Part shown: piece by piece, positions 24,301 to 37,800 of the stretch | Position numbering within the stretch: position 1 is the first letter of the stretch | Layout: the number at the start of each line of letters is the position of its first letter | Assembly: GCA_032622095.1 (NCBI GenBank) | Contig: CP136064.1 | Location: 48,988,073-49,052,072, forward strand | Reading direction: 5' to 3' | DNA length: 64,000 nucleotides | Origin: Siphonodentalium dalli | Taxonomy: Eukaryota; Mollusca; Scaphopoda; Gadilida; Siphonodentaliidae | Program-made: the position numbers and the translations under genes | Notes under the pieces: model-generated | Seen by the model: the letters and a program-made list of their open reading frames with translations, nothing else | Told to the model about the DNA's origin: nothing | Database searches by the model: none

Positions 24301-25048
24301 GTAAAGGACGGGATAGAGGGTGGCTTATTTTTCGGATATTTATCATCAGTGAGAGTATATTAGGTGGAAAGTTTACAATGGAATCTCGTGAGAATGTTCG
24401 ATGGCACAAATGGCTGGGAAATTTTCGGGAATAGCCTGCGGCAAATGATCGCATGGAGCGCTATGGCTGAACATTTCAGTTCAAACACAATACACACCGA
24501 GTTAAATGTAGTGTAGCATGTCTGGTTCATATCAATTGTTATTTAACACCCCCCCCCCACTGTTATGACATGCATATATGGTGATTATTGATCAAGAATT
24601 GTGTATATGTATAAGCGCACATGTTTTCTCATACACCTTTCTAAATAATTATTAGTTTTGCAAAAAAATAATATACCTGTAATCAACGTATAGAAGTACC
24701 AGATATGTATACAATGTCTGGAAATGATATATGCTAGTTTTGATTTACGTTGATTATGTTATTTATAGGCTACTTCAAGAAACACCGAGGTAACCTGGAG
24801 GTTTGCATGAAACCTGGACGTCGAAAATGCATATATGTATCAGGTCTATACGTATGGTGCAAACGAAACTTCCCTCCTACAATAATAACTTTATAGTCAC
24901 AAGTTGGTGCGTTTACTACATCAGATTCCCATCAGATTCCCCCGTACCGTATTCTTCAAACATAATTAAATATCCCACTTGACACTGGTGGCGTCATTGT
25001 CACAAGGCATCGTTCACATTCGTAGCCAGCTTTTCAAAACGGTCACAA

Positions 25049-25525
25049 TTAAAGGTACTCAACCCGATAAAACTCCTCTCAATTACTATTTCAATGGCTT
25101 CGGTGGTCAAAAATATTTGATTCGAGTCGAGGAAGTCACCCATCAAAGCTCAGATTTGTTAGATATCGATTTTAGAAATCTATTATTTTTCATTATCGGG
25201 AATACTATCTGGACCAGAACTCAGTCAAAAATTGCGTTAAAATTACCACTTGATTTTAGAGTTATCCATCCTTGTCTGTTTGAATAGATTTGGAGAACAC
25301 ATCCAGAGCAGATTACGGCAGTTAGCAGTACTCATCTCGAGTTTATAACAAATTTCAAAAATCAATATCTAATAACTCTGAGCTTTGTTTGATGGGTTCC
25401 TCGACTCGAATCAAATATTTTTTACCCCCAAAGCCAAAGAAATAGTAATATAGGACCCTCCGATCGGATTGTTGTTGTTGGAATCTGTTGAGATGGGGAC
25501 CCTCTTTACGGGTTGAGTACCTTTA
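25049..25525 (+). mobile_element. MITE-5 (TTAAAGGTACTCAACCCG ends), 477 bp
   Basis: Perfect terminal inverted repeats TTAAAGGTACTCAACCCG and CGGGTTGAGTACCTTTAA. An equally long inverted copy lies at 47428-47904. Confidence 0.9.
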
Positions 25526-25565
25526 AGTGTATAGCCAGCTTCTCGACGACGATCACATTCGTAAC

Positions 25566-25781
25566 TACCGTAATGTCCAAAATAATCGACTCCTTAACCA
25601 CAGCAGAATTATGGGTAATTTTTCAGGATGTAGTTGGAAATATGGCTTGTTGCCATTCATCGGAAAGCTCTCACTAAGAGCTTTCCGATGAATGGCAACA
25701 ACCATATTTCCGACTAAATCCTGAAAAATTACCCATAATTATGATGTGGTTACGGAGTGGATTATTTAGGGCATTACTGTA
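25566..25781. mobile_element. Palindromic MITE (TACAGTAATGCCCTAA), copy 1
   Basis: About 216 bp, almost entirely one inverted repeat with about 105-bp arms and a few-base loop at 25670; ends TACCGTAATGTCC and GGGCATTACTGTA. Copy 2 is at 30694-30913. Confidence 0.9.
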
Positions 25782-25964
25782 GCTTGCTGATCAAATCTCG
25801 TGATATGCGGTGTGCTTACGTTTGCGACGAAATGGTGTCCAACGCTGTCGCATTGGCAAAATTTGAGGCAGAGCCAGGCCAGGTATTAGTTGAAGCATGA
25901 ATTCTTATGATATATATGGAGAGATTGGCCATTAACAATTTCTTTACAAAATATTCATTGACAG

Positions 25965-26465
25965 TTAAAGGCACGTGAGGCCTTAGTTGTCGAACATATT
26001 CATATTTGTTCTAATCACCGTAAACAGAAACAAATAAAACGCACACAGTTTCGTTCATATATACCATGACCATCACGTAAACAGCAAGTTATCATAAATA
26101 CCTACTATATTTTACCTAAGCAAGAGCCTGATTGTGTTACAGAAGACAGCACAATGCTACTGGCTAATCACACACAAATGGCATAAACGCTCTTTATTAG
26201 TTCCATATCAGGAATTCACCAACAAAAAACGCTCTTTATGTTTACTATCATAATATAAACAAACACCAGAAAAGTAACTTTTTATGCTTTTGTTTACATA
26301 ACAATGGTCAAACATTTGACAATAACATACTGTTTATGCGATATTTCTTATATGTATACGGACAAAGTCTGTCTACATTTTGATGTTCTTTCTGTTTGTG
26401 GCGGTTTTTGACGGGTGGAAATATTTTCACAGGATACCCACCGCCAAGGCCAACCGTACCTTTAA
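25965..26465 (+). mobile_element. MITE-1, full copy
   Basis: About 501 bp, TTAAAGGCACGTGAGGCC to CCGTACCTTTAA; highly similar to 16070-16571. Confidence 0.88.
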
Positions 26466-26690
26466 TTTGACGAGTAGTTTCGTGGGTAAATGTTGAGATA
26501 ATGAGTTCAATAAACGATCATTGGTCGCTTTGTTAAATTTATTATTTGAACATTTCCCACCAATGGATTGGAATACTTATGCACGTCTATCTTTGCATCT
26601 CTCTGTCGTCTGCACATTGTTCTTGAACACCCCTTCAAATTAATAATATACCATGCCAATGTATACTTTTATAACTGAGTGGCAACCCTC
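26466..26690 (+). mobile_element. MITE-6 copy
   Basis: GACGAGTAGTTTC, AACATTTCCCACCAATGGAT, CACCCCTTCAAATTAATAAT and TATAACTGAGTGGCAACC. Directly abuts the MITE-1 right end. The following 26700-27590 is gene-free. Confidence 0.65.
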
Positions 26691-27597
26691 ACATGGAGGC
26701 AGCTTTAAAAAAGAACTTTAGAACAGAACGTGTAGAGTGGGAACTAAACTGGAAATCTGTAATTTGTTTAGTATTTTTTTATTTCGTCTTCTCAAAATGC
26801 GAATAGAATAACTGGTCTAGTTCTATGTGAGAATATCAAAAATAAAAGCTAGCTAGCTGGCTACACTTGTGACCTATTTGAAAAGCTGGCTACGAATGTG
26901 ATCGATACCTTGTGACAATGATCACATCAGCCAGAGTTACGCCCCTTTTATATTCGCGGATTATAGAATGTAACACAAATATGTCTACATATTGATTTTG
27001 TTCAGCGATGTCATCATATACACACAAAGTGGAGAGAAAATCTTTGGATTTACGTATTCACTCAGATATCACCATAACATTGCGCGTTAATAAATATAAC
27101 TGGGTAAACCACTCCCGGTGATCATTGAAGAAAATGAACGGCGAATTAAATTTTGTCATAATAATAATTTTATGTCACCTGTGTAGTGTCATGCGCAGTG
27201 CATAATTTCCCCAGCTAAAACACAGGCCAAGTTCGAATATGGGTTCCGTCTAATTATTTTTACATGAGTTGCGGCCCTATTTTCGACTTAGAATTTGACC
27301 GTCCGTTAAACGTTTTTGGTTTCCGACTGATAATTCCAGTTTGGATTATTTGATCTGAACCAAAGTTGGTATGTGTATTTCCCAGCTAAAAAATACAGTC
27401 CAAGTTAGAATATGGGTTCCGTCTAAAAATATATTCTAACATTTGTATATTTCACCATTAAATATAATAACACACACATTTGATAAATGGTTAGATCGAT
27501 ATACAGTCCCCATAAATATCTATGAAAAGTTATGTTTTTTTACTAATTCTCCATTAATATAACTTCATTCGAATCCGAATTACCGCTAGCAAATTAC

Positions 27598-27975
27598 TAT
27601 GTCCTTGGCTTCAGGGATAAAACATATTTGATTCGAGTCCAGGAACCCACCCATCTGAGTGATCAGATATCGATTTTTGAAATCTATTATTTTTCACCAC
27701 CAATATTTAGTGGCCCAGTAAAAGACGACCAGAAGACCAAATTGCGGATGAAGATGGATAACTCTAAAATCAAGGGGCTTTGACAAACCGGCAAAATTTC
27801 GTTGATCAAAATGTTGATAAATAACAGGTTTTTGGGCAATTTTATACAATAGTTGACTGGTTATCATTATCTTTGGGCAATTAATCTATTCTGATAACTG
27901 AAGCGGCATTTCAAAAAAATATTTTGTTGTTGGAATCTGATGATATGGGGATCATCGAATCGGATTGAGTACCTT
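27598..27975 (+). mobile_element. MITE-5, diverged partial copy
   Basis: Shares ATATTTGATTCGAGTC, GATATCGATTTTTGAAATC and ends GATTGAGTACCTTTTTA; the left end is missing. Confidence 0.65.
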
Positions 27976-28120
27976 TTTAAACATCCACTTATATATGGTA
28001 TGCTATAATGTTTTGGCAGGAAAATATAAAATGGGAATAATTCCCGAAACGAAAGAGACATGCTTAAAAAGTTATTATTGCATTGTTTTAATCCAAAGGA
28101 ACTGGCATATGTATAATTAT

Positions 28121-28126
28121 TTTATT
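28121..28126 (-). promoter_or_regulatory. Polyadenylation signal of the vWA/chitin-binding gene
   Basis: AATAAA on the minus strand about 130 nt after the TGA stop, the first canonical signal after the stop. Confidence 0.55.
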
Positions 28127-28254
28127 CAACAACTTTCAATGTCATTTACCCTGGAATGGGACACACCGGATGTCAGCAGAAAATGCGCTCCCCGCTTTCT
28201 AATAGCACACGCCTCTTTGCAGTCCGCGTTGCAGGTTGGAATTCATTCGTTAAG

Positions 28255-28808
28255 TCAAGATCCAGCAGACGACGATCCTCCCAGACCGAGTGTCTGGTAT
28301 GGGCTCCCCCACATATTATTTCCACCCAACCAAGAGCCCATATAAGGGTTGCGATATTGTGAATTTGCATGTGAATTTCGGTACTTCGGCGGGCTCTGTT
28401 GGAAGCCTGTCCCTTGTGTGGCAGCAAGAGCGATAGGTAGCAGCATCTCCTCTTCTGAACTACTTCCGAACAATCCTCCTGTTGATAATCCCGGGTTCAG
28501 CCTATCTGCACCTAGGACATCTGACATCACGTCACCAAATGGGAAATCTGGTAAGTCTGGGTCAAACTCCATACCAGGAACGATAACTCCTGTAAATCCC
28601 GGATAAGTTGGCCGACCACCAGGGTGGACAGGGTAACGACATTGAGTTCTGCACGAAGAGTATGTATCAGGATAGCAACCATATCCCATACGGAATACGT
28701 ATCCGACAGGACAGCAGCCGAAAACTCGCATTCGGCGGTAACAAGACCAGTAAGCTCGGCAAACACCCACAACAGGGTAGAAAGCACCATATGCTGTGTT
28801 ACAGAATA
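28255..28808 (-). CDS. Exon 9: CBM14 (peritrophin-A) chitin-binding domain and C-terminal tail
   Basis: The terminal exon follows acceptor CTTCTTTCAG (ends 28809), phase 1, and stops at TGA 28257-28255. Cysteines at protein positions 1609, 1623, 1629, 1638/1639, 1651, 1659 and 1663 give spacings of 13, 5, 9, 11 and 7 residues, which fit the type-2 chitin-binding (peritrophin-A, CBM14) pattern, with aromatic residues around the second and third Cys. The last 125 residues are Pro, Gly, Ser and Asn rich, contain an acidic SSSEEE patch, and look disordered. The domain was assigned by Cys spacing, not by a profile search. Confidence 0.75.
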
Positions 28809-31800
28809 CTGAAAGAAGGTTAAAAGATATTTAGTGTGTTACTTTTTTGTTTATTAGCCACGCATATGTGTAACTTGTAACGTGTGCCATTGCTAACGGA
28901 AGTCACGTGACTACCCAGCCTAAACGTACACGGTCAAACCGTTTAGACGTTTTGACGAAACGAGGAATAATTAGAGGAATAATCTAATATTCTAATAACC
29001 GATCGATGCTATGCAGGCAGTGTTACAGGAATCAGGGAGCTAAATGTGTTCTAGAGTCGGGGAGCGAATACACCGTGGAATACTAAAGGTGAAGGTAACT
29101 GGAGAATGACCTTCACCTGATACATGCGACACGTTATTAAAGGGTGACATCGCGTTTATTTGATTTGTACATCATATCTAAATAATTTAAACTGGTGATT
29201 GAATGGGGGAATGGATTTTTGTGAGCGGGAAATTTATTTAAGTAGCTGCTGTAGTTCTGGGTTTTTCCAGATCAAATTTGGCTGTGGGATAGCCCTTTCG
29301 TACACTTGGGGATTTATTTTAAAAAGTAAACACATGACCTATGATTTTTCTTGCATTTTCAACTGGTGTCAATCTAGCTGGGTAAGCATCACTGGTATGG
29401 CCTGCAGGCTTCAATTCAGTGAATTTGGCCGAAACGTTAACACTGTCGCCTATGGGAAACCATTTATTTCAGTGATTCCTACAATGGCTTGTCTTGAACG
29501 GAAGCTGATTATTTTGATTCAAGCATATTAAGGCGAAAAATGTTGTCTTCGTAGGTTTTCCAAGAGTTATTATCCTGGAACGCGCTCACCTATAGGAGAT
29601 AACCGTTGTGCCTTTCCGCGTGCGTTTTATTTAATAGTTCCAGTTGATACACATGTATGGAAGCTTAATTTGTGTATTCCTTTATTTTTGCGTACTTTAA
29701 AAAACACAATAGATATATTAACGACGAGATAAGACCGCAATAAATAAATATATTTACAGTTAAACAAACTGAGCACGGAAGGGCCAGTGCATTCTCTTAT
29801 ATATGCGAGGCGACCTATGGTCGACTCGCATATATAAGAGAATGCATTGGCACAGGGCATAACTGTAACCATCACAATGTGGTCAATGAGCCGGTTCCAA
29901 TGATATCCATATTTGTATGGTTTTATTGAGACAGACCCAAGATAATTTAGGCTGTTGCAGCTTTATTTGGCCGTTTTTGGTCGGTTTGTTGGGTAAAGGG
30001 TTAATAGCAGCTTGTCATCACCACTGACAAATCTTTACGTTTCCCACAGTTTTGGCAGATATCTATAAACGAGTAGGCTTGGCGCCGTAAAACACGTGAC
30101 TTTTCCCACCAAGTGCATCTCCGTAGTAATACCATGCATCGTAACACACGTTACAAGTTACACTGACGTGTGTCTAAACATGCTAATCTTGATAACAGCC
30201 AGTTGAAAGTTGAAAACATTTAATAGAAACTGATCGTAGGACGATGGAAGCAAATATGTCATAGTTCATTATTCGGCTTAATGATTTGAAAGTATAGGGA
30301 GAAATATGAAAAATTTGATTCCAAGAACGCGAAATTTACTAGCCCAATGTTGAACCCTACATGCGTGGTATTTAACCATTTCTATACTAAAACATCATAG
30401 ATGAGTAGTTATCCCATGGGAAATATTCAGATGTCGTTTTGTCGAACTTATTATCCAAATAGTTCCCTCAATAAATAAGTCCTCTTCTGCACTTTTAGTA
30501 ATCTGTCGTTTCCTTGTATTACATTAACACCCCTCCAAATCAATAATGTATTATTCCGATGTACACTTTTTAACTGACTGGGAGAACCCATTAGTATAGA
30601 AAAGGTTGATAGTATACACAAGAAACCATTCCAGCTAACAACGTCAAGTATGGCACCACCCGTTCTCCTGATCTGCTCTGCAATCGTTTCGGTTACAGTA
30701 ATGCCCTAAGTAATTAATCGACTCCATAACCACAGCATAATTATGTGTAACTTTTCAGGATTTAGTCGGAAATATGGCTTGTTGCCATTCATCGGAAAGC
30801 TCTCGATGGGAGCTTTCCGATGAATGGCAACAAGCCATATTTCCGACTAAATCCTGAAAAGTTACCCATAATTCCGCTGTGGTTATGGAGTCGATTACTT
30901 AGGGCATTACTGTACGTGTGGTGTATTCATGTTATATCGCAAGTGAAAATCAATATTACTTGTATACAAATTGAACTATGTATGCACAACGACGTGCTGT
31001 CTATATTTTCTTAAATAGGCCTATATGTGTGTGACATGGGTCTCGTCATACCAAATCGGTCTTTTCATTTTGGCAAAGCGAAAGTCGAGGATCTTTATTA
31101 TACTCGCTTATCAGGAGGTGTCAAAATGCTTTCAGAAAGCAGCTTAGATTAAATTAGTAAACCTGACACGTGTAACATTCATGCTGTGTCATAATATTTC
31201 TTCAATAGCTGAATGTATCATTGTACAATGAAAATGACAAATGTGCACTCTTACACGACCACGGATTAGATTCCCTACCTCCAGTCTGTTTGGTTGTTCT
31301 GGTGGCAGATGTGGTTGTAGTGGTGGTGGTCGTCGTCGTCGTCGTCGTCGTTGTGGTGGTGGTGGTTGTAGTGGTGGTGGTGGTGGTCGTCGTCGTCGTT
31401 GTGGTGGTGGTTGTAGTAGTCCGCGGCGGCACCCTGTCTGTTGCCTCTGGTGTAGTCGTTGTGGTGGTGGTTGTCGTCGTAGTGGTAGTCGTTGTGGTGG
31501 TGGTGGTGGTGGTGGTGGTGGTGGTGGTGGTCGTCGTTGTTGTTGTTGTTGTTGTGGTGGTGGTGGTGGTGGTTGTGGTGGTAGTGGCTGTGGTCGTCGT
31601 TGTTGTTGTGGTTGTAGTAGTCCGCGGCGGCACCCTATCTGTTGCCTCTGGTGTAGTGGTTGGTGTAGTGGTTGTCGTTGGCGTCGTCGTCGTTGTTGTT
31701 GTTGTTGTTGTTGTAGTTTGCACTGTAAGGAAAGCAATATAACGCCAATTAAGTCACGAAAACGCTCTAACTGATAAACCAGGTAATTAGAATTTCACTC

Positions 31801-34800
31801 GTAATATTTTACACTTGATAGTGCGATTGGTTTGTTAAACCTGGGCCGAGTTGCTCGTTATTGGGGAACAGCTTTCTCCTTGGTTGTTGGACAATTTGTT
31901 TATTAAATCTAGGCCGAGTTGCTCGTTATTCGGGGAACAACGTTCTCCTCGGTTATTGGACGATTGAGTTATTCCTCTTTGCAACAAGTTTCGTCACACG
32001 TAGTACTCAGAAAATCTGAACGGAATAGCCGCGTGTTCGCTGCGCGGGTATTCGCGGTGGTCACGTGATTCGGACGACGTTCGTTCGCAATAGACACCTT
32101 TCGCATAATGAACGACGACAGATAATTATCACTATAGCTATTTGTGCATGGTCGTAATTTATTCGCACGATCCAAAAACCTATTCGCAGATTATTGACGA
32201 CTACGATTCCGTTTGTGAGACAATCGTGCTTGCCACTCGCAGTAAGGGGATTATGGTTCTGCGTGCCATGCTTATTTTGTACTTAATTATGTTGTTATCC
32301 CGTCACAGCTTAGCGATTTGTGTTTCGCAAGATTCTCGTGTTTGGTGAGGACGCGAATGATAATTATGATTGTCACTAATATATAAAAATTAAGGCCGCA
32401 TGGCGACAATTTAAGGATATAATCTCAGGGTCATCCCCATCATCGAGGAGCTGAGAAACGATCGTGAACTTATTACTATGTGATGTATTTGTGAGTTTTG
32501 ATGAAAATCCAAAACCGTAATCGTAACAACGGATAGGGAAAACCGACAACGGATATAAAGAACACAAATTCTAGTAACGTAATGCCCTATTCTTAATAAT
32601 TATCTGTTTTCATTCAATGTGCGAAAGGTTAACATGTTACACTTGCTCGTAAATTAACCTGGCTAATAAAAATGGGGGTGTCATTACATCTTTTACGCAG
32701 TGATTCGATTGAGTTACTTCCCCTATGCCGTGTTCGCTAAACCTGGTTACACACAACTAATTATTTTCCATAGGCGACAGTGTTAACTAAAAGTCCCGCC
32801 GGCCATGGGTTTGACCTATTTGAACTTCAAGTGGTCAATTTTTCCCTTAGAACGTCATCCTCTGCACCAGTATGTGACAACAAACGCGCCCTTTTCGGTA
32901 TTTTTTTCAAACGATAATCTTGCATTTCCACAACTACCCCGTTAACTGCACAGAAATCAGCAGCATAAAAATACCACGACGCCTTCCGTAACTTCTGGAC
33001 ACTACCAGACTCTTCCTGGACATCTAAACATACACGATCGCCATATTTACGTAGGTTATAATTTTCTGTTCCCGATTAGGGATATTTCCCTCAATGATAA
33101 TCAACCAATCAGCAGCCAGAATATTTTTTTATGCTGACTCGAGTTTCCCTACACAAATTCAAGAAGCGTAACTCTATATAATTAGTTGTTTGTAACCACC
33201 TTCGTGCATGGCGTTCGCCAATAAGCAGAAACGCTCAATGTCAATATTTGGCCACGTCGTGTATGCGCTCTTTAGAAATGCTCGAATTCCATTTGAATGA
33301 TAATGATTTCTATGTCAAAGTCTGCCATAGGAGGCGAACGGGTTGAACCAACGTGTATTGCCACCGGTACCAGTGGTATTTTGTGTATAAACTCATCTCG
33401 TAAGTAAGTTTACCCCCTGACATATTGCACCTTACGATTTCAAATATCGCGAAACCGAAATATTACACGAATAATCACGACCAAAAATCTAATGAATTGA
33501 GATAATGCCGACCCGCCTATTGTTTATTGAGTGAGCTTCGTTTGTTTGCGGGTAGTACTCCGTAAAAAGTCCCAAAATAGTTTCTTTACTTTATTTTACT
33601 TTAAAATAGTTTATTCGTATAAAAATATACAAAATTGATCGGGGCACAAGTTGTTTCAACTTAGGTATAGCCCATCGCCCGTATATCAAAATGTTCAATA
33701 TATTGTTATAAAATGGCAAGAAGGCGGTAACAGAAACGTATGTACAATTGCGCTCTGATTCTGATACATGACTGTGAAATTAACAGGTATGCAGTTTGCT
33801 GACAGACTGAGTTGTTTTTAACATTTTCGGTATGAATTTAGAATAATAAACGTCAAAATTAAAGAGTTGTAGAGAAAAGGCGAAAGAAAAAATCCCAAAG
33901 GCGAGTTTCCATTGGCAGAGGAAACGTGGTCCATTTGTTTCACAAAATCGTTAAGATGGTACAGAACTCACTCAGAGATATGCACACGCGAAGAACAGCT
34001 TGGTGCCACACCACGACTGGAAGGCATCGTGGCTTCAATATGAGTAAACACTCGACCCAACACTATATATGATAGGATAGGATAGGATAATTTTATTTAC
34101 AATATACACACATGGAAAGTACAATTACAAATAAATATAATATTAATATATAGACTATACATGTATATTGCTAGGGGTGATATAGTCATGGCTGACTGTC
34201 TTCCTATCACCCCTATCATATGACACGGTCAGTTCCTCTTACAGTTGATAAGGAATATCTTTGTGTTGAATGTTATTATCCACTATTGTGTAGACTGCTC
34301 GCTCCCATTGGTCCCAAATGAAGTGTTCACTGTCGTTAACTGATCATTATGAATTATGAACATGTCCCTTAGAGCGAACCCAGGAACTTTATGACTTTGG
34401 GATAGATGGCTTTCCGTATACCATTGGTGTTCATTCAAGCATGTACCCTCTCATCATATCGTTAGTCATTGGAAAAGTTATCACACGTAAGCGAGTATAC
34501 ATTCTAAAGTTTCATCACATTTTGATTACCACATTTTAAGATTTCATCGAAAGTATATATCCAGGGTACTTACTTATTATGTGTTTAGACTAAGACTAGG
34601 CTATTTGTATAATACATAATAAATAACAGTTTTGTACAGCGAAAAATCCACCGAAGTGCTCTAAGCTCTTGACATGTTAAACATAAAATATATAATTGAA
34701 AACATAAGACATATGGACATCAACAAAACAGTAGAACTATAAGTGAGACGTTATAAAAATACAGAAGCGCATAAAATCACAAAATCGAAAAATTATTTTT

Positions 34801-37800
34801 TTAAATACTGGCAAGTTGTGGGGATAACATGCAAAACAGTGAACAATGGGGGTAAAATTGCGAATGGGAAACGAGAAAATTTAATCGAAAATTGTTGATG
34901 AGACTAAGGTGCTTAAATAGTGATCTAAATAGTATAAAAAATAGAATATTGTCAACGGAGTACCGTATTTGCATTAGAATTTTGTTTTTGGTATTTTAAG
35001 ATAAAATAAAAACAGTTATCAAACACATTTGTGTGGGTGAGTTTAATGAGAATGGTGTTTGGCTGGTCGACTCACCTTGACAAATATGTTTCGCTATTTC
35101 CCGCGAATAAGACAACAACTGCGTGAAGTCATTCATGAGGAAAACACACAGCGGATCTGAAGCAACTGAGTATAGCTCCATGGCATTTACGCGCCTTCCA
35201 ACTCCAACAGATATCATGTAGATACCGCTATTCTTAGCGACATTTGCATTGGTAATGGTTAGATCTGGTCGCTTTGATTCACCATCGGTAACCAGGACGC
35301 CTATGTGTGGCACCCAAGATCTTCCTAACTGGGCGAACTGTTGCATCATAGCCGCTATGGCAACGCTGGTGTGTGTGCCGTCCTGTTCTTGTGTCGTAAG
35401 GGAGAGAACTCGTTCCAGATCTGTGATTGTACCAGCTTCTCCAAGCGGCACGGATATCATAACTCTCTTGGAATACACAATCACACCCATTCGAACCTGG
35501 TTATGTGTGAATCCCATGTTTCTTGCTAACTCTACGACGAATTCGAGTTCCTTTTGGAACTGATCTGGTGTCAAGCTGTCAGAAGCATCGAGAATGAATA
35601 TGACGTCGGCTTCTTTCCAGCAGACTGAAAGGGATTGAAAAAATAAACAAATCAGGTTTATCCATGACAACCTGTCGGAAACGACACAAAAAGTCTTTCC
35701 ATACGGAGTGCGAAAACGAATCGTGCGATTAGCGCGGCAAATTTGAATTCTGCATCTTCTGCGAATGTCCGCGAAATCACATCTGCTACTGTATATTGAA
35801 TCTCCTTATATTTTCTTCATTTTACGTCTGTTAAAACGACTAAATCAGTCCACAATAAATTACTTGACTTGAGAACCGTACGATTAGCAGGCGACGACGA
35901 CTGTATTGGATTCGTGCGGTAATAGGATGGCAATGCCCAATATCAACAAACTGTTAGAATATAAAGGTTTTTACCAGCCCTTGATACCGTGTAATCCCGT
36001 ATCTCGGTGTTATAGTTGAACATGCGGTGTCCGAGTGGGAAATTTGTGACGTGGGAGTATTGATATATTTATCATGTAAATAACTTAGTTTTTGCAGCAT
36101 AATTATATTGTCTTATATTAGCCAAATATATAGAGCGACAAACTGTCCAGGCGGTCAGAACTAACGCCACCGCCATTTTTGTTTAAATCCAAATTTCAAT
36201 TTGCATAACCCTTTATATACTGAATGGATTCCTTCACTCAGTTATAAACATATACATTGGAATGGTCTATTATACATATGGAGGGGTGTTTATGAAAAAT
36301 AAGCAGACGACATTTAATAAACGTGCAGAAGGATTGAGTCCTATTTATTAGAGGGAATTGTTCAAATAATAAGTTATTATCGTTGTTGAACTTATCATTT
36401 GAACATCTCCTGAGGGATAATTACTCATCAATGCGTATATAGCTTAAAAAGAGTTAACCTCACTCATGCATTGACTTTCCATTACATCGTGAAAACATTT
36501 TGCAACTTAAGAGCACCAGATTGGTCATTTGAGTTAATTGCAACGTCATTGCCCACCACCGAACTATATAATGCTGTATTTCAATAAAGTATTGGCTCTT
36601 AAATATCCACAAGAAATCACGTCACCACACACGGTTGGCAACCTATAAATGGAGCACGCTTTTCATTGACATTAAAGGTACGGTTGGAATTGTATGTCTT
36701 TAACCCTTTACCCAACAAACCGGCAAAAACCAGCCAAATAAAGCTTCAACAGCCTAAAATATCTTCGGTCTGTCTCAATAGAACCATACAAATATGGATA
36801 TCATTGGAACCGGCTCCTTGATCACATTGTGATAGTTACAGTTATGCCCTGTGCCAATGCATTCTCTTATATATGCGAGTCGACCATAGGTCGCCTCGCA
36901 TATATAAGAGAATGCATTGGCCTAAAAAAAAACTTTTTTTAACACTTTTTACCATTTTTTCTTACATTCTTTAACAATTTTATAATTTTTAATGTGTTAA
37001 GCCAATGCATTCTCTTATATATGCGAGGCGACCTATGGTCGACTCGCATATATAAGAGAATGCATTGGCACAGGGCCGTTCTGTTGGGTAAAGTGTTAAC
37101 CAAGATAAAGCGCGTGTGTCCACTTATACAGTGACTTACCAGGGGAAGGTGGTGTGTTCCCATCGGGGATGGCTGTTGTAGTCACCGTAGCTGAAAAATA
37201 AATTATATGGACTCGGTTGAAACTCTAACTTATGTCTACGAAATTTAGAAAGGTTGATAAGATATGTCGACACATACACAAAGTACCGATCTACATGTTT
37301 TTATACTATGACTAAACATACCAGCCCTAAAGTTTCCAGCTGATTCTTATTTGTCACACACACGCACGCACTCATACACATGTATGGAATATTAGCTAAT
37401 AAGTTACTCTCTTCATTGCCACGTGCTGTAGACAGTTCGGGTCCGCTTTTCTGAATTTAATAACTTGAGTAAGTATTTCTGTGCCGTACATAGTCCGTAA
37501 ATAGTATTTTACGTATATATCGAACTATGATGATTGATGATCCCGGAACCGAACGAACATAGTTTCACGTTGCAGTCCGCCAAGGAACTTGAAACGCGCA
37601 TGACCATTTTCAAACGTATGCATGTATGAAGACTATATATTCTTGTACAAATACCCCCCCCCCACAACCATTATAAACCGCGAAGTAAAAACGTTTAACC
37701 CTTTCATGACGGGAGCTTCCAGATTTTTTTTGCGAAAAGCCTGTGCCAATGCATTCTCTTGTATATGCGAGTCGACCATAGAATACATGGCCTAACACAT

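Noticed and set aside
24979-25287. 102-codon plus frame
   Set aside because: Mostly lies within MITE-5, which is non-coding and present elsewhere without this frame.
31221-31774. Long plus-strand frames of poly-Val and of Gly/Arg/Cys through the ACN repeat
   Set aside because: They are antisense shadows of the poly-Thr exon; only the minus frame has matching splice sites and phases.
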